NCBI GenBank assembly: GCA_030427925.1
Contig: JAUICJ010000005.1
Location: 1 to 64,000, forward strand
Source: Bacteroidia bacterium
GTDB lineage: Bacteria; Bacteroidota; Bacteroidia; Flavobacteriales_D; Sanyastnellaceae
Reading direction: 5' to 3'
Length of the DNA: 64,000 nucleotides
The translations under genes and the position numbers were made by a program. Positions 53,342-63,563 of this stretch are shown here, in pieces. Positions within the stretch are counted from its first letter, which is position 1. Each line of letters opens with the position of its first letter. The notes below the pieces were generated by a model. The model searched no databases, was not told where the DNA came from, and was given only the letters and a program-made list of their open reading frames with translations.

Positions 53342-53740
53342 TCAGTAAACGGTGCAAACAAGTTCGCCACCGATGTTCATTTTGCGGGCTTCTTTGTCGG
53401 TCATCAACCCCTTCGAGGTGCTGACGATGCAAACGCCCAAACCATTCAACACGCGCGGCAATTCATCCGCACCAGCATACTTCCGCAAACCGGGGGTGCT
53501 CACACGCTGAATCTTGGTAATCGCAGGACGCTTTGACTTCGAGTCATAACGCAATGCAATCTTGATGGTTCCTTGGTGACCCTCCTCTACAAACTTGTAG
53601 TTGAGGATGTACCCTTTATCGAACAAGATTTTCGTCATCTCCTTCTTCATGTTTGAAGCGGGGATTTCGACGACCTTGTGACCCGCTGACTGCGCATTCC
53701 GAATGCGCGTCAAGTAATCTGCAATGGGATCTGTAAACAT
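53342..53740 (-). CDS. rpsH: Ribosomal protein S8
   Basis: 132 residues. MFTDPIADYLTRIRNAQSAG, IPASNMKKEMTKILFDKGYI, and the C-terminal GLGVCIVSTSKGLMTDKEAR with NIGGELVCTVY. Primary 16S rRNA binder in the central domain. In E. coli S8 is the repressor of the spc operon; no repression site was identified here. Confidence 0.97.
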   Translation of the reverse strand: MFTDPIADYLTRIRNAQSAGHKVVEIPASNMKKEMTKILFDKGYILNYKFVEEGHQGTIKIALRYDSKSKRPAITKIQRVSTPGLRKYAGADELPRVLNGLGVCIVSTSKGLMTDKEARKMNIGGELVCTVY

Positions 53741-53758
53741 CTCTGTTCGTCTTTAGGG

Positions 53759-54028
53759 TTACCAGCTGGCCTTCTTCACGCCAGGAATCTTCCCTGCGAG
53801 AGCCATTTTGCGGAAAAGCACGCGCGAAATGCCGAACTGGCGCATGTAGCCACGGGGACGACCCGTGATTTGGCAACGGTTGTGCATGCGAACGGCCGCG
53901 CTGTTCGGCGGCAATTTTTGCAGAGCATCCCAATCCCCTGCAGCTTTGAGGGCCGCGCGCTTTGCAGCGTATCGAGCGACCATACGAGCGCGCTTGCGCT
54001 CACGGGCTTTCATTGATTCTTTAGCCAT
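53759..54028 (-). CDS. rpsN: Ribosomal protein S14 (zinc-independent form)
   Basis: 89 residues, the long C-minus form: [40 protein letters not shown] and [20 protein letters not shown]. It lacks the CxxC...CxxC zinc motif of the 61-residue form. It sits in the 30S head near the A site. It is three bases after rplE. Confidence 0.97.
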   Translation of the reverse strand: MAKESMKARERKRARMVARYAAKRAALKAAGDWDALQKLPPNSAAVRMHNRCQITGRPRGYMRQFGISRVLFRKMALAGKIPGVKKASW

Positions 54029-54031
54029 GAC

Positions 54032-54583
54032 TCAGTTCTTTTTGAAGGGGAATCCAAAACCTTCGAGCAGCGCCTTCGCTTCCTCGTCGGTCCGAGCGGA
54101 TGTCACAATCGTGATGTCCATTCCGTTGAAGTACTTCACTTCGTCCAAGTTGATCTCGGGGAAGATGATTTGTTCTTTCACGCCGAAGGTGAAGTTTCCG
54201 CGACCATCGAAACCTTTCGGCTTGATGCCCTGGAAGTCACGCGTCCGCGGAAGCGAAATGGCGATGAGTCGGTCCAAGAACTCGTACATGCGCTCACGAC
54301 GCAGGGTCACCCGTGCGCCGATGGGCATGCCTTTCCGAAGCTTAAAGTTCGAAACGTCCTTAGTGGAAATGGTCTGAACGGCTTTTTGACCGGAGATTCG
54401 GGTCATTTCATCCATCGCCGATTCGATGATTTTCTTATCGGCAATGGCCTTACCCAAACCCTGGTTCAGGCAAATCTTCGTGATGCGAGGTACCTGCATC
54501 ACCGAGGAGTACTCGAAACGCTCTTTGAGCGCCGGTACCAGTTGCTCGTTGTATTGAGCTTGGAGGCGTGGTTGGTAACTCAT
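54032..54583 (-). CDS. rplE: Ribosomal protein L5
   Basis: 183 residues from ATG 54583, preceded by an in-frame GTG. Signature [40 protein letters not shown] and [20 protein letters not shown]. It binds 5S rRNA and the P-site tRNA region in the central protuberance. Its ATG shares one base with the rplX stop. Confidence 0.97.
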   Translation of the reverse strand: MSYQPRLQAQYNEQLVPALKERFEYSSVMQVPRITKICLNQGLGKAIADKKIIESAMDEMTRISGQKAVQTISTKDVSNFKLRKGMPIGARVTLRRERMYEFLDRLIAISLPRTRDFQGIKPKGFDGRGNFTFGVKEQIIFPEINLDEVKYFNGMDITIVTSARTDEEAKALLEGFGFPFKKN

Positions 54584-54903
54584 CACTTGATTTCCTCGTT
54601 GGTTTTCTTGGAATAACGAACCAGCTTGCCTTCGTCGTTGCGACGACGGCCCACCCGCGTTGCATTGCCCTTGCCGTCGACGACCATCACATTCGAGATG
54701 TGAATCCCGGCCTCCTTTTCGACAATGCCGCCTTGCGGGTTCGCAGCACCTGGCTTCTGGTGCCGCTTCACAATGTTGACGCCTTCAACAAAGACCCGAT
54801 CGGTCTTGCGATCGACACTCAACACGGTGCCTTGCTTGCCTTTGCTTCCGCCCGACAACACCTTTACGGTATCTCCTTTCTTTACTTTAAATCGCTTGAA
54901 CAT
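54583..54903 (-). CDS. rplX: Ribosomal protein L24
   Basis: 106 residues from [20 protein letters not shown]; upstream in-frame codons are not family sequence. The KOW motif is in the first 40 residues ([20 protein letters not shown]), then [20 protein letters not shown] and the basic end. It initiates 50S assembly at the 5' end of 23S rRNA. Confidence 0.97.
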   Translation of the reverse strand: MFKRFKVKKGDTVKVLSGGSKGKQGTVLSVDRKTDRVFVEGVNIVKRHQKPGAANPQGGIVEKEAGIHISNVMVVDGKGNATRVGRRRNDEGKLVRYSKKTNEEIK

Positions 54904-54913
54904 GTCGATCGGA

Positions 54914-55282
54914 TTAAAGCACCTCAGGCGCAAGTGAGACAATTTTCATGAAATCCTTCTCGCGAAGCTCCCGTGCGACCGGGCCGAAGATGCGCGTACC
55001 GCGCATTTCGCCGGCTGCATTGAGCAGCACGATGGCGTTGTCGTCGAAACGGATGTACGATCCGTCCGGGCGACGCACTTCCTTGCGCGTCCGCACAACA
55101 ACACCAGTGGATACCGTTCCCTTCTTCACGTTTCCGTTGGGCGTTGCATCCTTGATCGCAACCACCACTTTATCGCCAATGCTGGCGTAGCGGCGGCGTG
55201 TACCGCCCAACACACGGATGCACAAGGCTTCCTTCGCTCCGGTGTTGTCGGCCACTTTCATGCGGCTTTCTTGCTGTATCAT
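54914..55282 (-). CDS. rplN: Ribosomal protein L14
   Basis: 122 residues, standard length. [60 protein letters not shown] and the terminal [18 protein letters not shown]. It contacts the 30S at bridge B5/B8 and is the docking site of silencing factor RsfS. Confidence 0.97.
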   Translation of the reverse strand: MIQQESRMKVADNTGAKEALCIRVLGGTRRRYASIGDKVVVAIKDATPNGNVKKGTVSTGVVVRTRKEVRRPDGSYIRFDDNAIVLLNAAGEMRGTRIFGPVARELREKDFMKIVSLAPEVL

Positions 55283-55320
55283 AATTGATTAGCCTTAACT
55301 GTTTCGTTTCCTAGAGCGGC

Positions 55321-55602
55321 TTACTTCGCGCGCTCGATGATTTCGGCCACGCGCCAGCACTTCCGCTTGCTCAGCGGACGTGTTTCCATGATCCGCACCG
55401 TGTCACCCACGTTGCAATCATTGGCTTCGTCGTGTGCCATGAATTTGCTCGTCTTCTTGACGAACTTCCCGTACTTGGCGTGCTTCTCCTTCCGTTCGAC
55501 TACCACCGTGATGGATTTGTCCATGGATGTTGAAGAAACAACGCCGATCCGCTCCTTCCGGAGGTTGCGGGCGGGAGCCGCTGGGGTCATCTCAGTGCTC
55601 AT
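55321..55602 (-). CDS. rpsQ: Ribosomal protein S17
   Basis: 93 residues, slightly longer than usual through the N-terminus [13 protein letters not shown]. The OB-fold core is [60 protein letters not shown] and [18 protein letters not shown]. Its start overlaps the rpmC stop in ATGA. Confidence 0.97.
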   Translation of the reverse strand: MSTEMTPAAPARNLRKERIGVVSSTSMDKSITVVVERKEKHAKYGKFVKKTSKFMAHDEANDCNVGDTVRIMETRPLSKRKCWRVAEIIERAK

Positions 55603-55799
55603 GCGTTGGCTTTCTTACGCGAGTTCAACTCAGTCAAGAGGCGAGCGATGTCACGCTTCTTGTTTACGATTGCCTTTGGGCTTTCCAAACCGGCCACCGT
55701 GTGGTTGAACCGCAATTTGGCCAAGGCAGTTTGCTCCAATTCGATGCGCTCATTCAAATCCGCATCCGAGAGCTTCCGGATTTCTGCATTTTCAATCAT
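55599..55799 (-). CDS. rpmC: Ribosomal protein L29
   Basis: 66 residues: two helices, [20 protein letters not shown] and [20 protein letters not shown], ending in [19 protein letters not shown]. It lies near the tunnel exit, where trigger factor and SRP bind. ATGA overlaps link it to both rplP and rpsQ. Confidence 0.97.
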   Translation of the reverse strand: MIENAEIRKLSDADLNERIELEQTALAKLRFNHTVAGLESPKAIVNKKRDIARLLTELNSRKKANA

Positions 55800-56218
55800 G
55801 AGTGCGCGTAATCAGGGCGTACAACAAACTTGCATTTCACAGGAAGCTTCTGAGCTCCCAAACGGAGGGCCTCCATCGCGGTGTCCATCGGAACGCCGTC
55901 CACTTCAAAGAGGACGCGACCCGGACGAACAGGAGCAACCCAGTGGCTCGGAGCTCCCTTACCCTTACCCATACGAACCTCTGCAGGCTTCGATGTGATG
56001 GGCTTGTCTGGGAAGATTCGGATCCACACCTTTCCCTCACGCTTCATGTAACGGTTGATGGCGATACGAGACGCCTCGATTTGCCGCGACGTAATGAAGC
56101 CGACCTCCAGGGTCTTGATTCCAAACGAACCGTACGCGATGTTCGCACCGCGTTGCGCGTTGCCACGCACACGGCCCTTCTGCATCTTCCGGAACTTGGT
56201 TCTTTTTGGCTGTAACAT
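55796..56218 (-). CDS. rplP: Ribosomal protein L16
   Basis: 140 residues. [60 protein letters not shown] and the end [20 protein letters not shown]. It helps shape the A site and the binding of aminoacyl-tRNA. Confidence 0.97.
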   Translation of the reverse strand: MLQPKRTKFRKMQKGRVRGNAQRGANIAYGSFGIKTLEVGFITSRQIEASRIAINRYMKREGKVWIRIFPDKPITSKPAEVRMGKGKGAPSHWVAPVRPGRVLFEVDGVPMDTAMEALRLGAQKLPVKCKFVVRPDYAHS

Positions 56219-56239
56219 AACCTTGCTGTCTTTTACTTA

Positions 56240-56959
56240 TTAGCGGCGGGGACGACGTCCTCCTCCGGGGCGGCGATCGGTGCCGCGGCGTTCGTTCGTT
56301 TTCTTCTGTGCCGGCACCGGAGACAGGTCACGCTTACCGTAAACCTCACCACGGCAAATCCAGCACTTCACACCAATCCGACCGTAAGTCGTGTGTGCCT
56401 CAACCAAAGCATAGTCGATGTCCGCACGGAAGGTGTGCAATGGAATGCGTCCCTCCTTGTATGACTCCGAACGTGCAATTTCAGCACCGTTCACCCGGCC
56501 AGCGATGTTCACCTTGATGCCCTCTGCGCCCATGCGCATCGTGCCTGCAATGGCCATTTTAATGGCGCGGCGGTGAGAAATACGCGCTTCGATTTGGCGA
56601 GCAATGCTTTCCGCAACGAGGCGTGCATCCAACTCAGGACGCTTGATTTCGAAGATGTTGATTTGGACTTCCTTGCCCGTCAACTTCTTCAACTCTTCAC
56701 GGAGCTTGTCCACCTCCGTTCCACCCTTGCCGATGATCACGCCGGGACGAGCCGTCTTGATGGTCACCGTCACCAACTTGAGCGTGCGCTCGATGATGAT
56801 GCTGGAAACGTTCGCTTTGCGCAAACGCGCCATCAAGTACTCGCGGATTTTTTCGTCCTCCACCAACTTCTCAGTGTAGTCCTTTCCGCCGTACCAGTTG
56901 GAATCCCATCCCCGGATGAAACCGAGGCGATTGCCGATTGGATTTGTCTTCTGTCCCAT
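56240..56959 (-). CDS. rpsC: Ribosomal protein S3
   Basis: 239 residues. [20 protein letters not shown], the KH domain [20 protein letters not shown] with GKGG, and the C-terminal domain [20 protein letters not shown]. The last ~25 residues form an Arg/Gly-rich tail ([16 protein letters not shown]). S3 lines the mRNA entry tunnel with S4 and S5. Confidence 0.97.
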   Translation of the reverse strand: MGQKTNPIGNRLGFIRGWDSNWYGGKDYTEKLVEDEKIREYLMARLRKANVSSIIIERTLKLVTVTIKTARPGVIIGKGGTEVDKLREELKKLTGKEVQINIFEIKRPELDARLVAESIARQIEARISHRRAIKMAIAGTMRMGAEGIKVNIAGRVNGAEIARSESYKEGRIPLHTFRADIDYALVEAHTTYGRIGVKCWICRGEVYGKRDLSPVPAQKKTNERRGTDRRPGGGRRPRR

Positions 56960-56962
56960 GAA

Positions 56963-57361
56963 TTATTGCTTGGCGGAATCTACGATGATGGTCACGTGGT
57001 TGCTGCGCTTCCGAATGCGGTGTGCGCGGCCTTGAGGAGCGGTTTGAAGGCGCTTGAGCATTCGGCCGCCATCAACGAAGATGTCACGGACGATCAAATC
57101 GCTCTCTTCAGGACGCTGCCCTTCGTTCTTGGCCTCCCAGTTGGCAATGGCCGAACGGAGCAACTTCTCCAAACGAACCGAGGCCTCACGTGAGCTGAAC
57201 TTCAGCACGTTCAATGCTTGGAATGCTCCCATGCCACGCACCGTATCGGCAACGAGGCGCATCTTGCGGGGGGACGTCGGGCAATCGTTCAATTTCGCGA
57301 TTGCCACGCTCTTCATTTCTTCTTTGCGCGCGTCAGCGGCAATTCTCTTACGTTTTCCCAT
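56963..57361 (-). CDS. rplV: Ribosomal protein L22
   Basis: 132 residues. [40 protein letters not shown], and the tunnel-lining hairpin near [21 protein letters not shown]22 narrows the exit tunnel and is a macrolide resistance site. A short basic N-terminal extension ([16 protein letters not shown]) precedes the core. Confidence 0.97.
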   Translation of the reverse strand: MGKRKRIAADARKEEMKSVAIAKLNDCPTSPRKMRLVADTVRGMGAFQALNVLKFSSREASVRLEKLLRSAIANWEAKNEGQRPEESDLIVRDIFVDGGRMLKRLQTAPQGRAHRIRKRSNHVTIIVDSAKQ

Positions 57362-57367
57362 GACAAA

Positions 57368-57643
57368 TTAGCGCTTCTTGTCCTTCTTGTCCGCGTGGCC
57401 ACGGAAGGTGCGGGTGGGTGAAAATTCTCCGAGCTTGTGTCCCACCATGTTCTCCGTAACAAAAACGGGGATGAACTGGCGGCCGTTGTGAACGGCGATG
57501 GTCAAGCCGACGAAGTCTGGCGTGATGGTGCTTGAGCGAGACCAAGTTTTGATCACCGCCTTCTTTCCGGAAGCCTGCATGGCTTCCACACGTTGTACCA
57601 ACTTATAGTGGATAAACGGGGGTTTCTTGAGTGAACGAGCCAT
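57368..57643 (-). CDS. rpsS: Ribosomal protein S19
   Basis: 91 residues. [60 protein letters not shown] and [20 protein letters not shown]. It lies in the 30S head with S13, at the bridge to L5. Confidence 0.97.
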   Translation of the reverse strand: MARSLKKPPFIHYKLVQRVEAMQASGKKAVIKTWSRSSTITPDFVGLTIAVHNGRQFIPVFVTENMVGHKLGEFSPTRTFRGHADKKDKKR

Positions 57644-57648
57644 GGTGC

Positions 57649-58470
57649 TTACTTCTTCCGACGTTCAATGATAAACTTGCTGCTATTCTTGCGCTTGTTA
57701 CGCGTCTTGTAGCCCTTCGACGGCAAGCCCTTGCGCGAACGCGGGTGACCACCTGAAGAACGACCCTCACCACCACCCATCGGGTGATCGACCGGGTTCA
57801 TCACCACGCCACGGACACGTGGGCGGCGACCCAACCAGCGGGAACGACCGGCTTTACCGGAAACTTGCTGGTTGTGCTCCGAGTTGCTGACGGTACCGAT
57901 GACGGCCATGCAAGTCACCAGGATTTGGCGAACCTCACCGCTGGGCAACTTGATGATGGCGTACTTGCCATCCCGAGCGTTCAACTGAGCGTAAGAACCT
58001 GCGCTGCGAGCGATGCACGCTCCTTTGCCTGGGTACAACTCGATGTTGTGGATGACGGTACCAAGCGGAATGTCGCTCAAGTACATGCAGTGGCCAACAT
58101 TCGGAGTCGCCTCCTTGCCGCTGTTGATGGTCATTCCCGGCTTCAAGCCGTTGGGAGCAACGATGTACCGCTTCTCTCCATCCGTGTACTCGACGAGGCA
58201 GATGCGCGCGCTGCGGTTGGGATCGTACTCGACCGTCAACACCGTAGCTTCCATGTGCTTGTCGCGCTTGAAGTCGATCAAACGATAGCGACGCTTGTGC
58301 CCGCCACCGCGGTAGCGCATCGTCATCTTTCCGCTGTCGTTCCGGCCACCCGTCTTCTTGAGGCTGCGGAGCAACGGCTTGTGCGGGGTATCGGTCGTGA
58401 TGTCGTCAAATTTCGACAACACTTTGTGACGGGTACCCGGCGTAATGGGGTTGAATTTACGAAGTGCCAT
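57649..58470 (-). CDS. rplB: Ribosomal protein L2
   Basis: 273 residues from [20 protein letters not shown]; the longer upstream frame overlaps rplW. The conserved C-terminal block is [20 protein letters not shown], with the histidine near the peptidyl transferase centre, then [21 protein letters not shown]2 is needed for subunit association and peptidyl transfer. Confidence 0.97.
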   Translation of the reverse strand: MALRKFNPITPGTRHKVLSKFDDITTDTPHKPLLRSLKKTGGRNDSGKMTMRYRGGGHKRRYRLIDFKRDKHMEATVLTVEYDPNRSARICLVEYTDGEKRYIVAPNGLKPGMTINSGKEATPNVGHCMYLSDIPLGTVIHNIELYPGKGACIARSAGSYAQLNARDGKYAIIKLPSGEVRQILVTCMAVIGTVSNSEHNQQVSGKAGRSRWLGRRPRVRGVVMNPVDHPMGGGEGRSSGGHPRSRKGLPSKGYKTRNKRKNSSKFIIERRKK

Positions 58471-58474
58471 TTCC

Positions 58475-58768
58475 TCAGATGTTCTCGTAGAAGTCAATCA
58501 TCTCACCTTCGCCAATGCTGACGATGGCTTTCTTGTACTGGTTCGTGCGTCCCTTGACCATTCCGGTCTTCGTGAAACGCTGACGGGCCTTGCCGTCAAC
58601 CCGAACCGTACGAACGGACGTCACGGTCACACCGTATTCCGCCTCGATGGCCTTCTTGATTTCGATTTTGTTCGCACCGAGGGCCACAACAAAACCATAC
58701 GCATTGTTGCGCTCTTGGTCCGTGGTCATCTTCTCGGTAATCAGGGGTTTAATCAGGATCTGCTGCAT
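58475..58768 (-). CDS. rplW: Ribosomal protein L23
   Basis: 97 residues. [60 protein letters not shown] and a terminal [16 protein letters not shown]. It lies at the tunnel exit and is the main trigger factor docking site. Confidence 0.97.
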   Translation of the reverse strand: MQQILIKPLITEKMTTDQERNNAYGFVVALGANKIEIKKAIEAEYGVTVTSVRTVRVDGKARQRFTKTGMVKGRTNQYKKAIVSIGEGEMIDFYENI

Positions 58769-58776
58769 GGCCTTCC

Positions 58777-59403
58777 TTATTTGAGCAAGCCTTCGATGAC
58801 CTCGTGGGCGTTGTCCACAAGGACGAGGGATTTGCAGTTCATGATGTCGTAAGTGCTCAAATCGGTCGCGACCATGACGCGGTGCTTGGGCAAGTTGCGG
58901 CAGCTGCGGTAAACCGCATCGTTCGCAGCAGGCAACACAAAGAGCGTCTTCGTGTCAGCCAATTCCAAGTTCTTCAAAACCTGAGCGAACGACTTCGTGC
59001 TCGGCTTGTCCATGGAAATGCCTTCAACCACTTTGATGGCCTCGTCCTTCGCCTTGTAGCTGAGGGCGCTGCGGCGAGCCAATTGCTTGACCTTCCCGTT
59101 CAAACGGTGGGTGTAATCCCTCGGCTCAGGGCCGAAGATGTTACCTCCTCCGCGGTACAACGGGTTCTTGATGGAACCCGCACGTGCGGTACCGGTACCT
59201 TTCTGCTTCTTCAGCTTGCGCGTGGAACCAGAAACCACGCCACGGTGCAACGTGTCGTGCGTGCCTTGGCGCTGAGCTGCCATAAAACGCTTGACGTCCA
59301 AGTAAATGGCGTGATCGTTGGGCTCAATGGCGAAAACCGCGTCGCTCAACGTAACGGACTTTGCCGTTTTCGAGCCGTCGGTGCTGTATACGCTGAGTTT
59401 CAT
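58777..59403 (-). CDS. rplD: Ribosomal protein L4
   Basis: 208 residues. Loop region KKQKGTGTARAGSIKNPLYR and GGGNIFGPEPRDYTHRLNGK reaches the exit tunnel; the C-terminal domain has TKTLFVLPAANDAVYRSCRN. In E. coli L4 represses the S10 operon; no site was identified here. The start shares one base with the rplC stop. Confidence 0.97.
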   Translation of the reverse strand: MKLSVYSTDGSKTAKSVTLSDAVFAIEPNDHAIYLDVKRFMAAQRQGTHDTLHRGVVSGSTRKLKKQKGTGTARAGSIKNPLYRGGGNIFGPEPRDYTHRLNGKVKQLARRSALSYKAKDEAIKVVEGISMDKPSTKSFAQVLKNLELADTKTLFVLPAANDAVYRSCRNLPKHRVMVATDLSTYDIMNCKSLVLVDNAHEVIEGLLK

Positions 59404-60032
59404 TACGCTTCTGGCTTACGGATGATGATCATGGAACCCTTGTGTCCGGGGACGGCACCTTTGACGATGAGGACCCCCTCATCCGCCAAAACCTTCACCA
59501 CTTCGAGGTTCTCGATGGTGACGCGGCCGTTACCGGTTTGGCCTGCCATGCGCATGCCTTTGAAGACACGAGCCGGCGTCGAGGCAGCACCGACAGAACC
59601 CGGTGCACGCAGGCGGTTGTGCTGACCGTGGGTAGCTTGTCCGACACCGCCGAAGCCGTGGCGCTTCACTACACCTTGGAAGCCCTTACCCTTCGAAGTG
59701 CCTGAAATCGAAACGAATTCGCCCTCCGCAAACACGTCATCGACTTTCAATTCAGCACCTGGCTGAAGTTCACCTTCGAAGTTCTTGAACTCCACAAGCT
59801 TGCGCTTGGGCGCCACACCGGCGCGCTTAAAATGGCCTTGCATGGCCTTCGAAGTGCGCTTTTCAGAGCGCTCTCCGAAACCGAGTTGGATGGCTTCGTA
59901 GCCGTCCTTCTCAAGGGTACGAACTTGCGTTACTACGCAAGGACCAACCTCCAGAATGGTGCATGGGATGTTCTTCCCAGCGGCACTGTAGATGCTGGTC
60001 ATACCAATCTTCTTCCCTATGAGTCCGGGCAT
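59403..60032 (-). CDS. rplC: Ribosomal protein L3
   Basis: 209 residues. [20 protein letters not shown], the [16 protein letters not shown] segment with the loop near the peptidyl transferase centre, then [20 protein letters not shown] and the end [20 protein letters not shown]. An early 50S assembly protein. Confidence 0.97.
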   Translation of the reverse strand: MPGLIGKKIGMTSIYSAAGKNIPCTILEVGPCVVTQVRTLEKDGYEAIQLGFGERSEKRTSKAMQGHFKRAGVAPKRKLVEFKNFEGELQPGAELKVDDVFAEGEFVSISGTSKGKGFQGVVKRHGFGGVGQATHGQHNRLRAPGSVGAASTPARVFKGMRMAGQTGNGRVTIENLEVVKVLADEGVLIVKGAVPGHKGSMIIIRKPEA

Positions 60033-60068
60033 GATCGTTGATTATGATGATGATGGACTGACGCGCTG

Positions 60069-60374
60069 TCAGACCTTGATTTCGACTTCCACTCCACTCG
60101 GCAATTCCAAGCGCATCAACGCATCCACCGTCTTCGAAGACGAGCTGTAGATGTCGATCAACCGCTTGTACGAGTTGAGTTCAAATTGTTCCCGGGCCTT
60201 CTTGTTCACGTGCGGTGAACGGAGGACCGTGTAAATGCGCTGGTGTGTCGGCAACGGAACTGGTCCGCTAATGACTGCTCCAGTGGCCGTAACGGTGCTC
60301 ACAATCTTCTTTGCCGACTTATCGACGAGGTTGTGGTCGTACGACTTGAGCTTGATGCGAATTTTCTGCGTCAT
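60069..60374 (-). CDS. rpsJ: Ribosomal protein S10
   Basis: 101 residues. [60 protein letters not shown] and the end [14 protein letters not shown]. It is a head protein of the 30S and also the NusE antitermination factor. It directly follows fusA, with no tuf between. Confidence 0.97.
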   Translation of the reverse strand: MTQKIRIKLKSYDHNLVDKSAKKIVSTVTATGAVISGPVPLPTHQRIYTVLRSPHVNKKAREQFELNSYKRLIDIYSSSSKTVDALMRLELPSGVEVEIKV

Positions 60375-60391
60375 GATTTCTTCTTCTTGGC

Positions 60392-62491
60392 TTATCCCTT
60401 CGCGTCAGCGATGACTTTCTCTGCAACGTTGTTCGGTGCCTCAGCGAAGTGGCTGAACGACATCGAAGACGTCGCGCGTCCCGAGGTCAACGTGCGGAGA
60501 TCCGTAACGTAACCGAACATCTCTGACAACGGAACCTTTGCGTTCACGATCGTCTTGCCTGCGCGCTCGCCCGTTCCTTCGATGAGGGCACGGCGCTTGT
60601 TCAAGTCACCGATGACATCACCCATGTTTTCATCGGGGGTCACGACCTCCAACTGCATCATCGGCTCGAGGATCTTCGGTTGGCAATGCTTCACCGCGTT
60701 GCGGTAAGCCATTTTTGCTGCCAGTTCGAATGAGAGCTGGTCCGAGTCAACCGCGTGGAAGCTGCCGTCGATGAGTTCGACTGCCATGCTGTCCATTTGG
60801 TATCCGGCCAAGACGCCGTTCTTCATGGCCTCTTCAAAGCCCTTCTGAACAGAAGGAACGAATTCCTTCGGGACATTGCCCCCTTTCACCGAGTTGGTGA
60901 AGACCAAACCGGGCTTCTCCGGATCCGGTGAAGGACCGATTTTCACGATGATGTCCGCGAACTTACCGCGACCACCGGATTGCTTCTTATACACTTCACG
61001 GTGCTCCGTAGAGCCCGTGATGGCTTCCTTGTAATTCACCTGGGGAGCACCCTGGTTGCACTCAACCTTGAACTCACGACGCAAGCGGTCGACGAGGACT
61101 TCGAGGTGCAATTCGCCCATACCGGAGATGACGGTTTGACCGGTCTCTTCGTCGGTGCGGACGCGGAACGTTGGATCTTCCTCTGCCAGTTTGTACAAGC
61201 CGTTGGCCAATTTGTCCAAATCCGCCTGAGACTTCGGCTCGACAGCAATACCAATTACTGGCTCAGGGAAGCTCATGCTTTCCAAGACCACCTCGTGTCC
61301 CTCAGCACAAAGGGTATCGCCCGTCTTGATGTCCTTGAAACCGACCACAGCACCGATGTCCCCTGCCTCGAGCAATTCGATGGGGTTCTGCTTGTTCGAG
61401 TGCATTTGGAAGATGCGCGAAATCCGCTCTTTCTTGCCTGAACGCGTGTTCATCACATACGACCCTGCGGGGAGGGTGCCCGAGTAGGCTCGCACAAAGC
61501 AGAGGCGACCCACGAACGGGTCGGTAGCGATTTTAAAGGCCAAACCTGCAAACGGCTGGTCCGGGTCAGGTTTGCGGATGATTTCTGCATCCTCATCGCC
61601 CACCGCGTGGCCGACAATCGCGTCGACATCGTAAGGAGAGGGCAGGTACATCATCACCGCATCCAACATGGTCTGCACCCCTTTGTTCTTGAATGCTGAA
61701 CCGCAAAGAATCGGGGTGATTTTCATGTTGATCGTTGCCATGCGAATGGCGTTCTCAATTTCGTCCTGCGTCAAGCTATCCGGGTCCTCGAAGAACTTCT
61801 CCATCAAGGTGTCGTCCTGCTCTGCAACCGACTCAATGAGGTTGGCACGGTATTCCTCAACGGTCTCCAAGAGATCCGACGGGATTTCCACCTCCTCCCA
61901 AGTCATGCCCTTGTCCTCCTCGTTCCAAATGAAGGCTTTGTTTTGAATCAAATCCACCACACCACGGAAGTCGTCCTCCGCACCAATTGGAATCTGCAAA
62001 GGCACAGGATTCGCTCCCAACATCTCCCGAATCATCTTGAGGACGTTGAAGAAGTCGGCACCTGAACGGTCCATTTTGTTCACGAAACCGATGCGCGGGA
62101 CCTTGTACTTGTCCGCCAAGCCCCAGTTCGTTTCCGATTGCGGCTCAACGCCCGACACGGCACAAAACAACGCCACCGCGCCGTCGAGAACGCGCAGCGA
62201 ACGCTCCACCTCCACCGTGAAGTCCACGTGACCGGGGGTGTCGATGATGTTGATGCGGTATTGGTTGTCGCGGAAGTTCCAGAAGCACGTCGTAGCAGCG
62301 GACGTGATCGTGATGCCACGCTCCTGCTCTTGCTCCATCCAGTCCATCGTCGCTGCACCATCGTGCACCTCACCAATCTTGTGGGAGATGCCCGTGTAGT
62401 ACAGGATGCGTTCTGTGGTGGTCGTCTTTCCCGCATCCACGTGGGCCATGATGCCGATGTTGCGGGTAAAATTGAGGTCTCTCTTTGCCAT
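60392..62491 (-). CDS. fusA: Elongation factor G
   Basis: 699 residues. GTPase motifs: G1 [19 protein letters not shown]; switch region [14 protein letters not shown]3 [16 protein letters not shown]4 [12 protein letters not shown]. Domain IV has [20 protein letters not shown], and domain V ends in [20 protein letters not shown]. It translocates tRNAs and mRNA after peptide bond formation. It follows rpsG after 28 bases. Confidence 0.97.
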   Translation of the reverse strand: MAKRDLNFTRNIGIMAHVDAGKTTTTERILYYTGISHKIGEVHDGAATMDWMEQEQERGITITSAATTCFWNFRDNQYRINIIDTPGHVDFTVEVERSLRVLDGAVALFCAVSGVEPQSETNWGLADKYKVPRIGFVNKMDRSGADFFNVLKMIREMLGANPVPLQIPIGAEDDFRGVVDLIQNKAFIWNEEDKGMTWEEVEIPSDLLETVEEYRANLIESVAEQDDTLMEKFFEDPDSLTQDEIENAIRMATINMKITPILCGSAFKNKGVQTMLDAVMMYLPSPYDVDAIVGHAVGDEDAEIIRKPDPDQPFAGLAFKIATDPFVGRLCFVRAYSGTLPAGSYVMNTRSGKKERISRIFQMHSNKQNPIELLEAGDIGAVVGFKDIKTGDTLCAEGHEVVLESMSFPEPVIGIAVEPKSQADLDKLANGLYKLAEEDPTFRVRTDEETGQTVISGMGELHLEVLVDRLRREFKVECNQGAPQVNYKEAITGSTEHREVYKKQSGGRGKFADIIVKIGPSPDPEKPGLVFTNSVKGGNVPKEFVPSVQKGFEEAMKNGVLAGYQMDSMAVELIDGSFHAVDSDQLSFELAAKMAYRNAVKHCQPKILEPMMQLEVVTPDENMGDVIGDLNKRRALIEGTGERAGKTIVNAKVPLSEMFGYVTDLRTLTSGRATSSMSFSHFAEAPNNVAEKVIADAKG

Positions 62492-62519
62492 GATCGAGGC
62501 GATGTATCAGTTCAATGAA

Positions 62520-62987
62520 TCAGAAACGGAAGTGAGAGAATGCTTTGTTCGCCTCGGCCATGCGGTGCGTGTCCTCCTTCTTCTTGTAGGTGGCACCCTC
62601 TTCTTTTGAAGCCGCGATGATTTCGAAGGCCAAACGATCGGCCATCGTCTTCTCGTTCCGCTTGCGCGAGTACCCAATCATCCACTTCATCGCCAAGCTT
62701 TGGCGACGCGCGTCACGAATGGGTTGCGGGATTTGGAAGGTCGCACCACCGACACGGCGGCTGCGCACCTCCACACCCGGAGTGACGTTTTCCAATGCCT
62801 TCTTGAACACCTCGAGGCCATCCTCCCCGGTGCGCTCTTGGACACGGTCCATCGCCTTGTAGAAGATGTCGAATGCGACGCTTTTCTTGCCGTCCAACAT
62901 CAGGTTGTTCACGAAGCTCGTTACCAAGGTGCTGCCAAAACGTGGGTCAGGCAGGATCAGGTGCTTCTTGGGTGTTCTCCTTCTCAT
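62520..62987 (-). CDS. rpsG: Ribosomal protein S7
   Basis: 155 residues. MRRRTPKKHLILPDPRFGST, LVTSFVNNLMLDGKKSVAFD, ENVTPGVEVRSRRVGGATFQ and the terminal RMAEANKAFSHFRF. It organises the 30S head and the E site. It follows rpsL after six bases. Confidence 0.97.
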   Translation of the reverse strand: MRRRTPKKHLILPDPRFGSTLVTSFVNNLMLDGKKSVAFDIFYKAMDRVQERTGEDGLEVFKKALENVTPGVEVRSRRVGGATFQIPQPIRDARRQSLAMKWMIGYSRKRNEKTMADRLAFEIIAASKEEGATYKKKEDTHRMAEANKAFSHFRF

Positions 62988-62993
62988 AGCGGA

Positions 62994-63374
62994 TTACTTC
63001 TTTACTTTTGGACGCTTGGTTCCATACTTCGAACGACGCTGCGTGCGGCCTTCCACACCCGCGGTGTCCAATGCACCCCGAACGATGTGGTAACGCACAC
63101 CTGGGAGGTCCTTTACACGACCACCGCGCACCAAGACGATGCTGTGCTCTTGCAAGTTGTGACCTTCACCGCCGATGTAGGCGTTGACTTCGTTTCCGTT
63201 GGTGAGTCGCACACGAGCGACTTTCCGCATGGCGGAGTTCGGTTTCTTCGGCGTCGTCGTGTAAACACGGACGCACACTCCGCGACGCTGCGGACAAGAG
63301 TCCAAAGCGGCTGACTTGCTCGTCTGCGGCTTTGTAATGCGACCCTTACGGATGAGCTGCTGGATGGTAGGCAT
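62994..63374 (-). CDS. rpsL: Ribosomal protein S12
   Basis: 126 residues. [60 protein letters not shown] and the terminal basic [11 protein letters not shown]. The [10 protein letters not shown] segment holds the decoding-site lysine where streptomycin resistance arises; it is wild type here. It is the first gene of the array, 60 bases past the promoter -7 box. Confidence 0.97.
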   Translation of the reverse strand: MPTIQQLIRKGRITKPQTSKSAALDSCPQRRGVCVRVYTTTPKKPNSAMRKVARVRLTNGNEVNAYIGGEGHNLQEHSIVLVRGGRVKDLPGVRYHIVRGALDTAGVEGRTQRRSKYGTKRPKVKK

Positions 63375-63434
63375 CGTCCTATTGAATCAAGTTTCGGTTG
63401 TGCATAAATTGTTCTCCCCCACAATAAGGGGCTG

Positions 63435-63464
63435 CAAAAGTAACAGAGAACGTGTGAAAAACAA
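63435..63464 (-). promoter_or_regulatory. Promoter of the str-S10-spc-alpha array
   Basis: On the minus strand TTG (complement of 63462-63464), a 19-base spacer, then TACTTTTG (complement of 63435-63442), an exact TAnnTTTG. This is the best match in the window to the Bacteroidota -33/-7 consensus. The predicted start lies about 55 bases before the rpsL ATG. The spacer and upstream part are A/T-rich, as expected for a strong growth-rate promoter. The rest of the roughly 190-base divergent gap holds nothing else I can name. Confidence 0.8.
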
Positions 63465-63563
63465 TAGCCTACCGCTCCTTTTTCCCCACTTTCTTTCTCA
63501 CGACCAAAAAGTTGGCACCAAGATGATGGAGAATCCTCCGAAGCCAAGCGTTAACTTCGTGTC

